A stretch of DNA of 48,066 nt from Pseudomonas sp. REP124 (GCF_020164475.1 NZ_JAIQWX010000035.1:1-48066); one strand, 5' to 3'. Counted from the stretch's first letter, positions 7,190 to 16,579 are shown. Program-made: numbers and translations. Notes: a model not told the origin generated them from the sequence alone.

Positions 7190-8839
7190 ATGTTGAAGAT
7201 TAAAGCCGTGCGCCCGGAGTGGGTGACGCTGATTGCCAGCGCCTTTTTATTGACTGCCTTCAATTTCGTGTTGTGGCAGCACCTGTTTGAAATCACTGCC
7301 GCCGACGGAAAGGGCGTGGTGATGCGCGTGGCGTTCGGCGCGATGATCCTCGCCGCCTTCAACATCGTGCTCACGTTGCTGGCATTCCGGCCTGTGATGA
7401 AGCCGGTCCTGACGCTGCTGTTCATGATCAGCGCCGGTGTGGCTTACTTCATGAGCCAGTACGGTGTATTGATCGATGCTGGCATGTTTCGCAACTTTGC
7501 CGAAACCAATGCCACGGAAGTGCGCGATTTACTGTCGTTGAAGTTGCTTGGCTATGTTTTGTTATTGGGTGTTCTGCCTTCCTGGCTGTTGTGGAAAACA
7601 CCGATAAACTTTCGTCGCTGGCACCGCGAGCTGCTAAGTAAAGTTCTGGTAACCGTCGCATCGGCTGCGGTTATTGGCGGGGTCGCGTTGGTTAACTACC
7701 AGGGACTTTCTTCATTGTTTCGCAATCACCATGAATTGCGCCTGATGGTAGTGCCGAGCAATTACATTGGCGCCTCATTTGGTTACTTGAGTGAACAGGT
7801 CGCATCCGCGCAGCAGCCGTTCGTCAAAATTGGCGAAGATGCCCGGCTCAACCCTTCCGTGCAAGCGCACAGCCGCAAATCCCTGACAGTGCTTGTGGTC
7901 GGGGAGAGCGCCCGGGCCGAGAACTTTGGCATCCTCGGTTACGACCGTGACACCACGCCGAAACTGGATAAGGAGGCCGGCCTGATCGCATTCACAGATG
8001 TGCATTCCTGCGGCACGGAAACCGCCGTATCGGTGCCATGCATGTTCTCCAACATGGGGCGCAAGGACTACAACGCCAGCAAGGCAAAGAATGAAGAAGG
8101 TCTGCTGGACGTGCTCAAGCGCGCGGGTATCGATGTCATCTGGCGCGACAACCAGTCCGGTTGCAAGGGCACTTGCGATCGGGTCACTCTGCAAGATGTC
8201 AGCAACCTGAAAGACCCGACGCTGTGTGCCAACAGTGAGTGTCGCGACGAGATCCTGCTGCAAGGCCTGCAGCACTTCATCGATAACCTGGATAAGGACA
8301 CCGTGCTGGTATTGCACCAGATGGGCAGCCACGGTCCTGAATACTTCAAGCGTTACCCGAAGGAATACGAACACTTCACCCCGGTCTGTGAAAGTAATGC
8401 ACTGAACAATTGCAGTCGCGAAAGCATCGTCAACGGTTACGACAACACGCTCGTCTACACCGACCACGTGCTGTCGAGCCTGATCGATATCTTGCGCAGC
8501 AATCAGGACAAGGTCGACACCGCGATGCTGTATCTGTCGGACCACGGCGAATCCCTGGGCGAATACAACCTGTTCCTGCACGGCACGCCTTACATGCTGG
8601 CGCCGGAACAACAGAAACACGTGGCGATGCTGGCCTGGTTCTCCGATAGCTATCAGAAGTCGTATTCAGTGGACACCCATTGCCTGCAACTGAGCCGTGA
8701 AAAGCCGCTGAGCCAGGACAACCTGTTCCATTCGATGCTGGGTCTGCTGGAGGTCAACAGCAAGGTTTACAACCAGGATCTGGACATGTTCGCCGGATGT
8801 CGCGGGGCGGTGATCGACGGCGTGCTGGCCAAGCAATGA
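7190..8839 (+). CDS. eptA: Lipid A phosphoethanolamine transferase
   Basis: Inner membrane enzyme that transfers phosphoethanolamine from phosphatidylethanolamine to lipid A, lowering negative charge and giving polymyxin resistance in many Gram-negatives. The 549-residue product has about five N-terminal membrane helices (residues 10-165), then a periplasmic sulfatase-like catalytic domain. Visible are the VGESARAENF metal-binding segment, nucleophile T276 in CGTETAVSVPC, cysteine pairs for disulfides, and YLSDHGESLGE. The start at 7190 places the first helix at the N-terminus; a TTG-initiated 38-residue extension from 7076 would include the terminator-like hairpin and is rejected. Which of the eptA paralogues this is cannot be told. 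Confidence 0.93.
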   Translation: MLKIKAVRPEWVTLIASAFLLTAFNFVLWQHLFEITAADGKGVVMRVAFGAMILAAFNIVLTLLAFRPVMKPVLTLLFMISAGVAYFMSQYGVLIDAGMFRNFAETNATEVRDLLSLKLLGYVLLLGVLPSWLLWKTPINFRRWHRELLSKVLVTVASAAVIGGVALVNYQGLSSLFRNHHELRLMVVPSNYIGASFGYLSEQVASAQQPFVKIGEDARLNPSVQAHSRKSLTVLVVGESARAENFGILGYDRDTTPKLDKEAGLIAFTDVHSCGTETAVSVPCMFSNMGRKDYNASKAKNEEGLLDVLKRAGIDVIWRDNQSGCKGTCDRVTLQDVSNLKDPTLCANSECRDEILLQGLQHFIDNLDKDTVLVLHQMGSHGPEYFKRYPKEYEHFTPVCESNALNNCSRESIVNGYDNTLVYTDHVLSSLIDILRSNQDKVDTAMLYLSDHGESLGEYNLFLHGTPYMLAPEQQKHVAMLAWFSDSYQKSYSVDTHCLQLSREKPLSQDNLFHSMLGLLEVNSKVYNQDLDMFAGCRGAVIDGVLAKQ

Positions 8840-9059
8840 AATTGCAGCAGACAATCGAGGGCGGCTATGCAGCGATCGATACTGCTTTCCCGTCCACCCG
8901 GCGATGCGCGTTCCTGCGTTCTGTAAGATCACCCAACCTGGCTTTGTCAGACTATTCTTTTTGTTAAGCAGGTATTTTCGCTAATGCTCTTGTTCAGTGG
9001 ATGCGCGGAAATCGCCGGGGGCGATATATACTGCGCGCCATTCTTCAAGGGAGAGCCGT

Positions 9060-10193
9060 GTGGCCATCGAAATTCACTGGATTCGCGACAACGATAGCCT
9101 TGGCCGGTTTTGCGCCGAATGGCAGCAACTGCCCTACGTTGCCCTCGACACCGAATTCATGCGGGTCGACACCTTCTATCCGATCGCCGGCCTGTTGCAG
9201 GTGGGCGATGGCTCGCGCGCTTACCTGATCGATCCACTGACCATCGACAACTGGCAGCCCCTGGCCGCGCTGCTGGAAAACCGCGCGGTGGTCAAAGTCC
9301 TGCACGCCTGCAGCGAAGACCTTGAAGTCCTGCTGCGCCTGACCGGCAGTCTGCCGGCGCCGCTGTTCGACACGCAACTGGCCGCCGCTTACCTGAACCT
9401 GGGTTTTTCCATGGGCTATTCGCGCCTGGTGCAGGAAGTGCTCGGCATCGAGCTGCCCAAAGGCGAAACCCGTTCCGACTGGCTGCAACGCCCGTTGTCC
9501 GAAACTCAGATCAGCTACGCCGCCGAAGATGCCCTGCACCTGGCCGAAGTTTTCGTACAGCTGCGTCCGAAGCTGTCTGACGACAAATATGCCTGGGTCC
9601 TGGAGGATGGCGCGGAGCTGGTGGCCAATCTGCGTCGCGAGACCGATCCCTACGAGGTCTATCGCGACGCCAAACTGGCCTGGAAACTGTCCCGCGCACA
9701 ACTTGCCGTGTTGCGTGAGCTCTGCGCCTGGCGTGAAACCCAGGCGCGTGCCCGCGACTTGCCGCGTAACCGCATCATTCGCGAGCATTCGCTGTGGCCA
9801 CTGGCTCGAACCCAGCCGGACAACTTGGGCGCCTTGGCGAAAATCGAAGACATGCACCCGCGCACCGTGCGTCAGGACGGCGAGTTTCTGCTCGATCTGA
9901 TCAAGCGCTCCGGCAGTCTGCCGCCCGATCAGTGGCCGCCCGCCGTGCCGGAGCCGCTGCCAGTAGACGCCGCCGCGCTGCTCAAACAGATGAAAGCCAT
10001 CGGCCAGGCCGAGGCCGAGCGCCTGGACATCGCGCCAGAGGTGATGCTGCGCAAGAAAACCCTGGAAGCCCTGCTCAAGAGCGGTTTCCCCAATGGTCCC
10101 TATCAATTGCCTGATTCGCTGCGTGGCTGGCGCCGCGAATTGATGGGCCAGGCGCTGCTCGACAGCCTGGCCACCGCCGGAGAACAGCCTTGA
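9060..10193 (+). CDS. rnd: Ribonuclease D
   Basis: 3'-to-5' exoribonuclease that trims tRNA precursors. The 377-residue length fits the family. The DEDD exonuclease domain occupies about residues 1-180: D30-x-E32 in ALDTEF, the [10 protein letters not shown] motif, and YAAEDALHL carrying the final aspartate. An HRDC domain follows at about 210-290. The start is a GTG at 9060 after an AAGGGAG site, which gives the conserved beginning at the first strand. A 21-residue extension from 8997 has no ribosome site. The stop overlaps the start of ycgL. The 220-bp gap upstream holds no clear feature beyond A/T-rich promoter-like sequence (TATACT at 9027-9032). Confidence 0.97.
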   Translation: MAIEIHWIRDNDSLGRFCAEWQQLPYVALDTEFMRVDTFYPIAGLLQVGDGSRAYLIDPLTIDNWQPLAALLENRAVVKVLHACSEDLEVLLRLTGSLPAPLFDTQLAAAYLNLGFSMGYSRLVQEVLGIELPKGETRSDWLQRPLSETQISYAAEDALHLAEVFVQLRPKLSDDKYAWVLEDGAELVANLRRETDPYEVYRDAKLAWKLSRAQLAVLRELCAWRETQARARDLPRNRIIREHSLWPLARTQPDNLGALAKIEDMHPRTVRQDGEFLLDLIKRSGSLPPDQWPPAVPEPLPVDAAALLKQMKAIGQAEAERLDIAPEVMLRKKTLEALLKSGFPNGPYQLPDSLRGWRRELMGQALLDSLATAGEQP

Positions 10194-10483
10194 AACGTAT
10201 TTGCTCCATCTACCGCAGTTCGAAGAAAAACGAGATGTATCTCTATGTGCTCAAGAGCGATGCACTGGAGCGCGTACCTGAACCTCTGCTCGCCGCCTTC
10301 GGCAAGGCCATTCACGCTTTCGACCTGGTGCTGACTCCGGAGCGCAAACTGTCGCGCGAGGACATTGCCGTCGTGCTGGCGAACCTTGAAAAGCAGGGCT
10401 ACCACCTGCAAATGCCGCCTGCCGAAGAGGAATACATCGAGCACCTGCCAGAAGAGTTGCTGCGACGCAACGACCCTGTTTAA
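10190..10483 (+). CDS. ycgL: YcgL-domain protein
   Basis: A 97-residue protein of the YcgL family (DUF709), short alpha/beta proteins of unknown biochemical role. Family signs are the N-terminal [10 protein letters not shown] and the KxEMYLYV strand, then the [12 protein letters not shown] segment. The start is a TTG that overlaps the rnd TGA, indicating translational coupling. The rnd-ycgL-ycgN grouping is common in Pseudomonas; here ycgN is 2 kb further on. Function is not known. Confidence 0.93.
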   Translation: MKRICSIYRSSKKNEMYLYVLKSDALERVPEPLLAAFGKAIHAFDLVLTPERKLSREDIAVVLANLEKQGYHLQMPPAEEEYIEHLPEELLRRNDPV

Positions 10484-10592
10484 AGGGCCGACAGGCTCTG
10501 TTCAGAGTCTCTGTGACATTCTGGAATGATTTTGGCGATGGCCGGGACGCATGTCGGTGGCCATCTGCAGCGCTTTTTTGAAAGGTTGAAGC

Positions 10593-11525
10593 ATGCGCGT
10601 TCTGATTGCCGAACACGACCACCCTGTCTACACCCAGCTGTTGCGTGAAGCCGCCCCCGACCTCGAAGTGCTGACCAGCGGAGATTCCGCTGAATTGTCC
10701 CGCCAGGCTGCCGAGTGTCCGGTCTGGCTCGGCCAGCCCGATCTGCTGGCCACGTTGTTGCGCCAGGGCCATCAACCGCAGTGGATGCAATCCACCTGGG
10801 CCGGCATCACGCCGCTGCTCGCCGAGGGCCTGCCGCGTGACTATCGACTGACCCGCGCGGTGGGGATCTTCGGTCAGGTCATGGCCGAATACGTGCTCAC
10901 CTACATGCTCGGTCACGAACGTGAAGTGTTGGCGCGGCTGGTCAGCCAGGTCGAGCGCAAGTGGGATAGCCGTCATGGCCAGAGCTTGGCGGGGCGCAAG
11001 GTGTTGATCGTTGGCACCGGCGATATCGGGCAGACCGTGGCGCAGTTCCTGATGCCCTTCGGTGTTGAGTTGTACGGTGTCGCCAGCGAGGCCAGAGGTC
11101 AGGCTCCGTTCATCGAAGTCGGGTCTCTTGAGGATTTGCCGCGATTGGTGGGGCAAGTGGATTACGTAGTTAACCTGCTGCCAAATACGCCGAACACCCA
11201 CGATATCTACGATGCAGCACTGTTCAAGCAGTTCAAGCCAACGGGGTTGTTCATCAATGCGGGGCGCGGTGTGGCGGTGGTTGACGCGGATCTGGTGGAA
11301 GCCTTGAAGGAAGGACATCTGGCGGGCGCGGTAATCGATGTCTGCCGTCAGGAGCCGCTGCCGCAGCGTCACCCGTTCTGGACGGCCTGGGGCCTGCTGC
11401 TGACCGGCCACAGCTCGGCGCCGACTTCGCCATCGTTGATGACGAAACTGTTCGTCGAGAACCTGCGGGCTTATCAGGCGGGTGAGGGGTTGCGCGGGGA
11501 AGTGGATTTCAATCGCGGTTATTGA
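10593..11525 (+). CDS. D-2-hydroxyacid dehydrogenase (glyoxylate/hydroxypyruvate reductase type)
   Basis: NAD(P)H-dependent D-2-hydroxyacid dehydrogenase of 310 residues, the size of GhrA-type reductases of glyoxylate and hydroxypyruvate. The Rossmann motif is GTGDIGQT; catalytic residues are expected at the R of NAGRG, the E of CRQEPLP and the H of TGHSSAPT. Substrate is inferred from the subfamily only. The gene stands alone, with an AAAGG ribosome site, and ends at a REP-type hairpin that may serve as its terminator. Confidence 0.9.
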   Translation: MRVLIAEHDHPVYTQLLREAAPDLEVLTSGDSAELSRQAAECPVWLGQPDLLATLLRQGHQPQWMQSTWAGITPLLAEGLPRDYRLTRAVGIFGQVMAEYVLTYMLGHEREVLARLVSQVERKWDSRHGQSLAGRKVLIVGTGDIGQTVAQFLMPFGVELYGVASEARGQAPFIEVGSLEDLPRLVGQVDYVVNLLPNTPNTHDIYDAALFKQFKPTGLFINAGRGVAVVDADLVEALKEGHLAGAVIDVCRQEPLPQRHPFWTAWGLLLTGHSSAPTSPSLMTKLFVENLRAYQAGEGLRGEVDFNRGY

Positions 11526-11542
11526 AACGCCTCGATCAAAAA

Positions 11543-11568
11543 GTGGGAGCGAGCAAGCCCGCTCCCAC
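11543..11568. repeat. Single REP hairpin
   Basis: GTGGGAGCG and CGCTCCCAC flank AGCAAGCC, the core of the P. fluorescens-type REP seen elsewhere in the window, here as one hairpin rather than a pair. It lies between the convergent dehydrogenase and nitroreductase genes and is followed by TTGGTTTTT, so it may terminate the dehydrogenase transcript. Confidence 0.8.
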
Positions 11569-11588
11569 ATTGGTTTTTGCAGCGTGGC

Positions 11589-12182
11589 TTAGAGGGTGAA
11601 ATCACCCTCGGCAGCCAGCTCGCTCAACGGACGACGCGGGCTCGGCTCTTCACGGGCTTGCAGGTACTCGGCCAGCGATGCCTTGTCCCCCAGCTTGCCG
11701 ATCGCCACGGCAGCGTGCAGCGCATAACCTTCTGGAATGTTCAACGTCTTGCGGGTCAGCTCCTGGTCGAAACCAGCCATGCCGTGGGTGTGCCAGCCGC
11801 TGATGCTCGCCTGCAGCGCCAGGTGACCCCAGGCGGAACCGGTGTCGAAGGTGTGCCACAGGGCCGGGGTTTCTTCGCTGGCGCCGGGGGCGGTGAAGGT
11901 GGTTTTCGAGATCACGATCACCAGGGCCGAGGCGTGTTGCGCCCAGCTGCGGTTGAACTCGTTCAGCAGGCCCAGGTAACGCTCCCAGTTCGGCGTGTCG
12001 CGGCGAGCGTAGAGAAAGCGCCATGGCTGGGAGTTGTACGCCGACGGCGCCCAGCGCGCGGCTTCGAGAAAGCTCAGCAGGGTTTCGACCGGAATGGCTT
12101 CGCCGGTGAAGGCGCGAGGCGACCAGCGATCGGTGAACTGAGGATGGATGACGTAATCGGCAATGCGCGGGTTTGCACTCAT
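11589..12182 (-). CDS. Nitroreductase-family oxidoreductase
   Basis: FMN-dependent oxidoreductase of 197 residues. The family signature is the N-terminal RWSPRAFTGEAIP followed by LEAARWAPSAYNSQPWRF, where the Arg, Ser and Asn residues contact FMN phosphate and ring. The physiological substrate of such proteins is usually unknown. A 36-residue N-terminal extension to 12290 is open, but the ATG at 12182 gives the typical short N-terminus and lies next to a plausible ribosome site. It is convergent with the dehydrogenase gene. Confidence 0.9.
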   Translation of the reverse strand: MSANPRIADYVIHPQFTDRWSPRAFTGEAIPVETLLSFLEAARWAPSAYNSQPWRFLYARRDTPNWERYLGLLNEFNRSWAQHASALVIVISKTTFTAPGASEETPALWHTFDTGSAWGHLALQASISGWHTHGMAGFDQELTRKTLNIPEGYALHAAVAIGKLGDKASLAEYLQAREEPSPRRPLSELAAEGDFTL

Positions 12183-12461
12183 CAAGAGATTCCTTGCTAC
12201 GTTTGAAAGTGAGGGTGTCGCAAACCTGCGGGCGCAGTTGAGCTGGGCAGTGAGGTTTGTCGGGCGCCGTGGCGATTCACCGTAATGCAACGCGGTCGAG
12301 CGTTAATGGCACGCGGGCAGGGCGCCTTGCGACTGGCAAAGCTACTGGTCGGCGCAAAAACTGACAAGTCCCGATCTACCGGCAGTCGCCAGTGCTTGGC
12401 CCCGGGGACCTTGCGCACTAGACTGGCGGCCTTTTCACCACCTGATGTTGATGCTTGAGAC

Positions 12462-12911
12462 ATGGCCGCCAAAGTCGAACCGTTCTGGATACGCAAAACC
12501 CTCGATCAACTCGATCAGGAGGAATGGGAATCGCTGTGCGACGGCTGTGGTCTGTGCTGCCTGCAAAAGCTCGAAGACGAAGAAGACAACAGCGTCTATT
12601 ACACGCGCATCGCCTGCAAACTGCTGGACCTGAAAACCTGCCAGTGCAGCGATTACCCGAACCGTCGCGCCTCGGTGCCTGATTGCATCCAGCTCACCCC
12701 GGGCAAGGCCGATGAGTTCAAATGGCTGCCGCCGACCTGCGGTTATCGCCTGGTCAGCGAGGGCAAGGACCTGCCGTTGTGGCATCACCTGGTGTGCGGC
12801 GACCGCGACGCCGTGCATCACGAACGTATTTCTCAGTCCGGGCGTATGCTGGCCGAAGGCAGCGTGCCGGAAGATGACTGGGAAGATCATCTGATTTTCC
12901 GCGCGGGTTGA
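12462..12911 (+). CDS. ycgN: YcgN-family cysteine cluster protein
   Basis: A 149-residue member of the UPF0260/YcgN family. It has the characteristic cysteine cluster C-x2-C-x3-CC (CDGCGLCC, about residues 27-34), then further cysteines in [19 protein letters not shown] and PPTCGY. These may bind zinc or an iron-sulfur cluster; the biochemical role is not established. The start at 12462 is the conserved one. The M1-like peptidase gene follows after 37 bp on the same strand. Confidence 0.93.
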   Translation: MAAKVEPFWIRKTLDQLDQEEWESLCDGCGLCCLQKLEDEEDNSVYYTRIACKLLDLKTCQCSDYPNRRASVPDCIQLTPGKADEFKWLPPTCGYRLVSEGKDLPLWHHLVCGDRDAVHHERISQSGRMLAEGSVPEDDWEDHLIFRAG

Positions 12912-12948
12912 TCGCCACGGCGAGTTCGGATTTCACCAAGGAGTGTGT

Positions 12949-14178
12949 ATGGCTGTGGGATGGCGGCGGGCGCTGGTCGTTGGGCTTCTGGCCCTGAGCT
13001 CGCCCGTGTGGGCGGCGAAGAAGGTCGATCTGGATTACCACGTGCGTCTGTTGCCGCAAAGTGACCAGGCAGAAGTGCGCCTGACCCTGGCCCAGGGCTC
13101 GGCGGTGCGCAGCCTGGATTTCGATCTGGGCGACGGCAGCCGCTACAGCGATTTCAAAGCCGACGGCCAGTGGCAGCTGACCCCGGGCGCGCAGGCCCGC
13201 GGCGTCTGGCGCCCGGCCACGGACAAGGCCAGCCTGACCTACCGCGTTCACGTCAGCCACGCCCGCAAGAACGGCAGCTTCGACACCCGAATGACGCCGA
13301 ACTGGGCGCTGCTGCGCGGTGAGGATCTGGTGCCGCCGGCCCGGCTCGATCAGCAGGACGGCATCGAGTTGGTCTCACGCCTGGAATTCGAATTGCCCAA
13401 CGGCTGGAAAAGCGTCGAAACCGCCTGGCCACGCATCGGCAAGAACAAATTCCGCATCGACAACGTTTCCCGATTGTTCGACCGGCCGACCGGCTGGATG
13501 CTCGCCGGTAACCTGGGCAGCCGCCGCACCCGCCTGGGGGAAACCGAAGTGACCGTGGCCTCGCCCCAGCGGCAGGGCATGCGGCGCATGGATGTGTTGA
13601 CCCTTTTGACGTTCGTCTGGCCGCAGGTGCAAGCCGTATATGACCGTCATCCCTCCAAGCTGCTGATTGTCGGCGCCAACGATCCCATGTGGCGCGGCAG
13701 CCTCGCGGCCCATGAATCGATCTACTTGAACACTCATTTGCCCTTGGTCAGCGAAAGCGGCAGCAGCGCGCTGGTGCGGGAGTTGGCGCAGCTGTTCGGG
13801 CGAATCAACGACAAGCAGCGCAGCGACTGGATCAGCGAAGGTTTCGCCGAGTACTACGCCATCGAACTGGTGCGCCGCGCCGGTGGCATGAGCGACGAGC
13901 GCTATCAGAGTTTGCAGGAACGCTTGACCAAGGCTGGCCAGAAAGTCACCACTCTGCGCAGCGAACAGGTCAGCCCGGCGCAGATCGCCAAGGCCGTGGT
14001 GCTGATGCAGGAGCTGGACCGCGAGATTCGCCTGAAGACCCGCAACAAGCGTTCGCTGGATGATGTGCTGCGCGGGGCGATGCGCTTGGGGACACTGGAT
14101 ACCAAGGAGTTCGTTCAGCTCAGTGAGAGCGTGATCGGGGATTCTTCCAAGGTGTTGGACACCGATTTGCTGCAATAA
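12949..14178 (+). CDS. Secreted M1-like protein lacking the zinc motif
   Basis: A 409-residue exported protein: residues 1-22 form a Sec signal peptide ending near VWA-A. The middle and C-terminal parts resemble gluzincin (M1/M61-type) peptidases: a predicted beta-rich N-terminal half, an extended segment (residues ~260-270), then ALVRELAQLFG and WISEGFAEYYA. In active enzymes the first would be HExxH and the second carries the third zinc ligand. Here it reads R277-E278-L-A-Q281, so both histidines are gone, while E297 is kept. It is probably a non-catalytic relative acting in the periplasm. The ATG at 12949 follows AAGGAG. I cannot name a family. Confidence 0.8.
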   Translation: MAVGWRRALVVGLLALSSPVWAAKKVDLDYHVRLLPQSDQAEVRLTLAQGSAVRSLDFDLGDGSRYSDFKADGQWQLTPGAQARGVWRPATDKASLTYRVHVSHARKNGSFDTRMTPNWALLRGEDLVPPARLDQQDGIELVSRLEFELPNGWKSVETAWPRIGKNKFRIDNVSRLFDRPTGWMLAGNLGSRRTRLGETEVTVASPQRQGMRRMDVLTLLTFVWPQVQAVYDRHPSKLLIVGANDPMWRGSLAAHESIYLNTHLPLVSESGSSALVRELAQLFGRINDKQRSDWISEGFAEYYAIELVRRAGGMSDERYQSLQERLTKAGQKVTTLRSEQVSPAQIAKAVVLMQELDREIRLKTRNKRSLDDVLRGAMRLGTLDTKEFVQLSESVIGDSSKVLDTDLLQ

Positions 14179-14179
14179 A

Positions 14180-14233
14180 AAAGATCGCAGCCCGCGCAAG
14201 CTCCTGCAGGAGCTGTTGAAGGCTGCGATCTTT
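14180..14233. terminator. Bidirectional hairpin after the M1-like gene
   Basis: A 13-bp stem, AAAGATCGCAGCC (14180-14192) with GGCTGCGATCTTT (14221-14233), encloses a second inner inverted repeat (GCTCCTGCAGGAGC). A-runs and T-runs flank it on both sides. It lies between convergent genes and can terminate both. The GATCGCAGCC/GCTCC vocabulary is shared with the longer hairpin at 33069-33161. Confidence 0.8.
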
Positions 14234-14238
14234 AGCTT

Positions 14239-14610
14239 TTATGCCTTGGGCGATTTCAATGAATCATTGCCGGTTACCGTCGCGGTCTTGGTCGCCGCCT
14301 CTGCATTGGCTTTCAGTTGGCTCAATTCCTCACCCGCCCGCTGAATCTTCGCCCGCACGTTGTTCATGTCCTGACGGCTTTTCTCCAGCAGGCTTTTCGC
14401 CGAGCTATGGCCAGTGATGCCGCGAGCCAGGGCGACTCCGCCGATAGCCACCTGAATCAAGCCGAAGATCCCGCCACGGCGCAGGCCCTTGCCGACCATC
14501 ACCACGCCACCGGCCAGGGAGCCCAGGCGTTCCCAGCCTTGGACGTTTTGCTCGGTCGGGCTCTGGAACGGGGTGGAATCGATGCGTTCTACGCGTTTGA
14601 GTTCGCTCAT
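14239..14610 (-). CDS. DUF2892-like small membrane protein
   Basis: A 123-residue protein. The centre (about residues 29-66) has a glycine-rich hydrophobic pair of segments (LGSLAGGVVMVG and GGIFGLIQVAIGGVALARG) matching the DUF2892/YgaP-type two-helix membrane domain. The C-terminal third is a charged, probably coiled-coil helix (LLEKSRQDMNNVRAKIQRAGEE). Likely located in the inner membrane. Function unknown. It is convergent with the M1-like gene and 89 bp downstream of the methyltransferase gene on the same strand. Confidence 0.75.
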   Translation of the reverse strand: MSELKRVERIDSTPFQSPTEQNVQGWERLGSLAGGVVMVGKGLRRGGIFGLIQVAIGGVALARGITGHSSAKSLLEKSRQDMNNVRAKIQRAGEELSQLKANAEAATKTATVTGNDSLKSPKA

Positions 14611-14699
14611 GGTCTGTCTCCAGGCAGTGGGGCTTTGATAGGTCGATATTCAAGCTGACTGCCGATCTTGCCCGCTCGTTCCATCCAATGTCGCGAAAA

Positions 14700-15170
14700 T
14701 CAGCGGAATTTCGGCCCCGAGCGGGTGTTCAGGCCCTTGGCCATGCGGTCGTAAAGCACGACGTTGACCGTGGCGGCCAGGTTCATGCAGCCGGTGGTGG
14801 GGATGTAGACCACGTCTTCGCACCAGTCGCGGATTTCCTTGTCCAGCGAGCCGTCTTCCGGGCCGAAGATGTACAGCGCGCGGTCCGGGTGGGTGTATTC
14901 GGGAAGCGGGCGGGCGCCCTCGACCAGCTCCACGGCAACCGGCACGCAATTGAGCGGGAGGATCTTTTTCAGGTCGTCGATGCCGATCAGCGGGATGTCG
15001 TAGTGGACGCGCTTGGTGTCGGTGACGAAGTCGGCGGCGCGCTCATAGCGTTTGCCGGTGTAGAACACCGACGCCACGCCATAACAGCCAGCGGCGCGCA
15101 TCACGGAACCGACGTTCTCTGGTGATTTGGGGTTGTACAAACCGATGCAGCTGTAGCGTTTGTCTGCCAC
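14700..15170 (-). CDS. SpoU/TrmH-family RNA 2'-O-methyltransferase
   Basis: A 156-residue SPOUT methyltransferase. Motifs are the N-terminal SPENVGSVMRAAGCYG (motif 1, with the catalytic Arg), FGPEDGSLD (motif 2) and the knot segment NLAATVNVVLYDRM (motif 3). Such proteins methylate ribose 2'-O in tRNA or rRNA with SAM. The short length leaves no extra RNA-binding domain, and the target nucleotide is not predictable here. No clear operon partner. Confidence 0.9.
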   Translation of the reverse strand: MADKRYSCIGLYNPKSPENVGSVMRAAGCYGVASVFYTGKRYERAADFVTDTKRVHYDIPLIGIDDLKKILPLNCVPVAVELVEGARPLPEYTHPDRALYIFGPEDGSLDKEIRDWCEDVVYIPTTGCMNLAATVNVVLYDRMAKGLNTRSGPKFR

Positions 15171-15255
15171 TTGCGGGGTGCCTTTGGGGAAAAAAGCGCG
15201 ATTATACGGGGATTGGGGGAGGGGTGGTCAGTTTGAGATTGGTGGTGTTTTGAAT

Positions 15256-15358
15256 GGCCTCTTCGCGGGCAAGCCCGCTCCCACAGTGATTGATGGTGAT
15301 TTCAAAATTTGTGATCACCGCAAAACCCTGTGGGAGCGGGCTTGCCCGCGAAGAGGCC
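15256..15358. repeat. REP pair (BIME-like)
   Basis: Two oppositely oriented REP units, GGCCTCTTCGCGGGC... at 15256-15285 and its near-perfect reverse complement at 15329-15358, separated by about 43 bp. They share the CGGGCAAGCCCGCTCCCACAG core. The pair sits between the methyltransferase gene and the HNH gene, which run the same way. Confidence 0.9.
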
Positions 15359-15375
15359 CGTCAGGCCACTGAAGA

Positions 15376-15747
15376 TCAGTCTTCTTTCTTCATTAACCCA
15401 GCCAACGCCGCAAACGGATTGTGCGTCGCCTTGGCGATCTTCGGGGTGCTCAGCGAGCCTTCGCCAAAGTACTGCTGGTCGGTATAGCGCGAGTGTTCGT
15501 TGTCATGGCAATACAGGCACAACAGCTCCCAGTTCGAACCATCCTGCGGATTGTTGTCGTGGTTGTGATCGCGGTGGTGCACGGTCAGCTCGCTCAGGCG
15601 CTTGCCGGAGAATTCCCGGGCGCAGCGGCCGCATACGTGCGGGTACATCTTCAGGGCCTTGTCGCGATAGCCCATTTCCTTGTCGCGCTGGTTGTCGGCG
15701 AGGATGCGATCCAGCTTCGACGTGTTGGTTGGGGTTGACGAACTCAT
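15376..15747 (-). CDS. yajD: HNH endonuclease-domain protein (YajD-like)
   Basis: A 123-residue HNH nuclease-fold protein like E. coli YajD. Two CxxC pairs for structural zinc (CGRC and CLYC) bracket the HNH core VHHRDHNHDNNP...NWELLC. The N-terminus has a basic/helical region of about 35 residues. Nuclease activity is expected from the family but its cellular job is unknown. Conserved as a stand-alone gene in proteobacteria; no sign of phage genes around it. Confidence 0.9.
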   Translation of the reverse strand: MSSSTPTNTSKLDRILADNQRDKEMGYRDKALKMYPHVCGRCAREFSGKRLSELTVHHRDHNHDNNPQDGSNWELLCLYCHDNEHSRYTDQQYFGEGSLSTPKIAKATHNPFAALAGLMKKED

Positions 15748-15796
15748 GGGTTCACCTTTGTAAAAGACTAATGACGGTTATACAGCAGAGTTTAGC

Positions 15797-16483
15797 TCAG
15801 CCCTTGAGCTTCTCGGCAATCCAGATGGTGTGGCGGGTGCCCCGGTTGCCGTGGGCGAAGACCTGCACTTCCTCGGCCTTGAACCCGGCTTTTTTCAGTT
15901 TGTCGGAAAAATGCCGGTCGGCGCTGGCCGACCAGACTGCCAGCACACCTTTGGGGCGCATGGCCTTGGCGCAGGCTGCCAGGCCTTCTGATGAATAGAG
16001 CCAGCTGTTGGTTTTGCGGGTCAGTCCTTCGGGGCCGTTGTCGACGTCGAGCATGATCGCGTCGAAGCCTTGCGGCTCGGCCTGCAGGACCTTGGCCACG
16101 TCTTCCATGCGGATGACGGTGCGCGGATCCAGCAAGGGTTTGCCGGCTTTCTCGCCCAGTGGGCCGCGGTTCCACTCGACCACGCCAGGTACCAGTTCGG
16201 CGACCACCACTTCGGCGCTCTTGCCCAGGTGCTTGAGCGCCGAGGCGAGGGTGAATCCCATGCCGAGACCACCTATCAACACCCGAGAATCGGGGCGTCC
16301 GGCGACCTTGCGGCAAGGAATCTCGGCCAGGGCATCCTCTGAGCCGTGCATGCGCGTATTCATCAGTTGCCCGCCGTCACCGCCCTGAATCTTGATGACG
16401 AAATCCTCGCCATATTCGAATAGGCAAAGGGCACCGCCGTTCTCGGGAATTGGGGCGGTATCGAGCAGTACGAAACGTTTCAT
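15797..16483 (-). CDS. Spermidine synthase-like methyltransferase-fold protein
   Basis: A 228-residue protein with the aminopropyltransferase Rossmann fold: GGLGMGFTLAS (SAM-type binding glycine loop), VVVAELVPGVVEW (acidic ribose-binding residue) and AIMLDVDNGPEG. It lacks the N-terminal beta-strand domain of true spermidine synthases in full form, so genuine polyamine synthesis is uncertain. The start at 16483 (MKRFVLLD) is chosen over a 23-residue upstream extension because the latter is low-complexity. It is divergent from the small proline-rich gene. Confidence 0.8.
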   Translation of the reverse strand: MKRFVLLDTAPIPENGGALCLFEYGEDFVIKIQGGDGGQLMNTRMHGSEDALAEIPCRKVAGRPDSRVLIGGLGMGFTLASALKHLGKSAEVVVAELVPGVVEWNRGPLGEKAGKPLLDPRTVIRMEDVAKVLQAEPQGFDAIMLDVDNGPEGLTRKTNSWLYSSEGLAACAKAMRPKGVLAVWSASADRHFSDKLKKAGFKAEEVQVFAHGNRGTRHTIWIAEKLKG

Positions 16484-16579
16484 GGGGCTCACTTGAGGAG
16501 AAAATGACGGCAGAGGGGAAGGCAAACGAACACAGTTGGGAGTAGCCTGCACATGACAACAAGGCCAACGGAGCCATTG

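Noticed and set aside
10251..11570. 439-codon open frame antisense to the hydroxyacid dehydrogenase
   Set aside because: No domain, and the sense protein has Rossmann and catalytic motifs.
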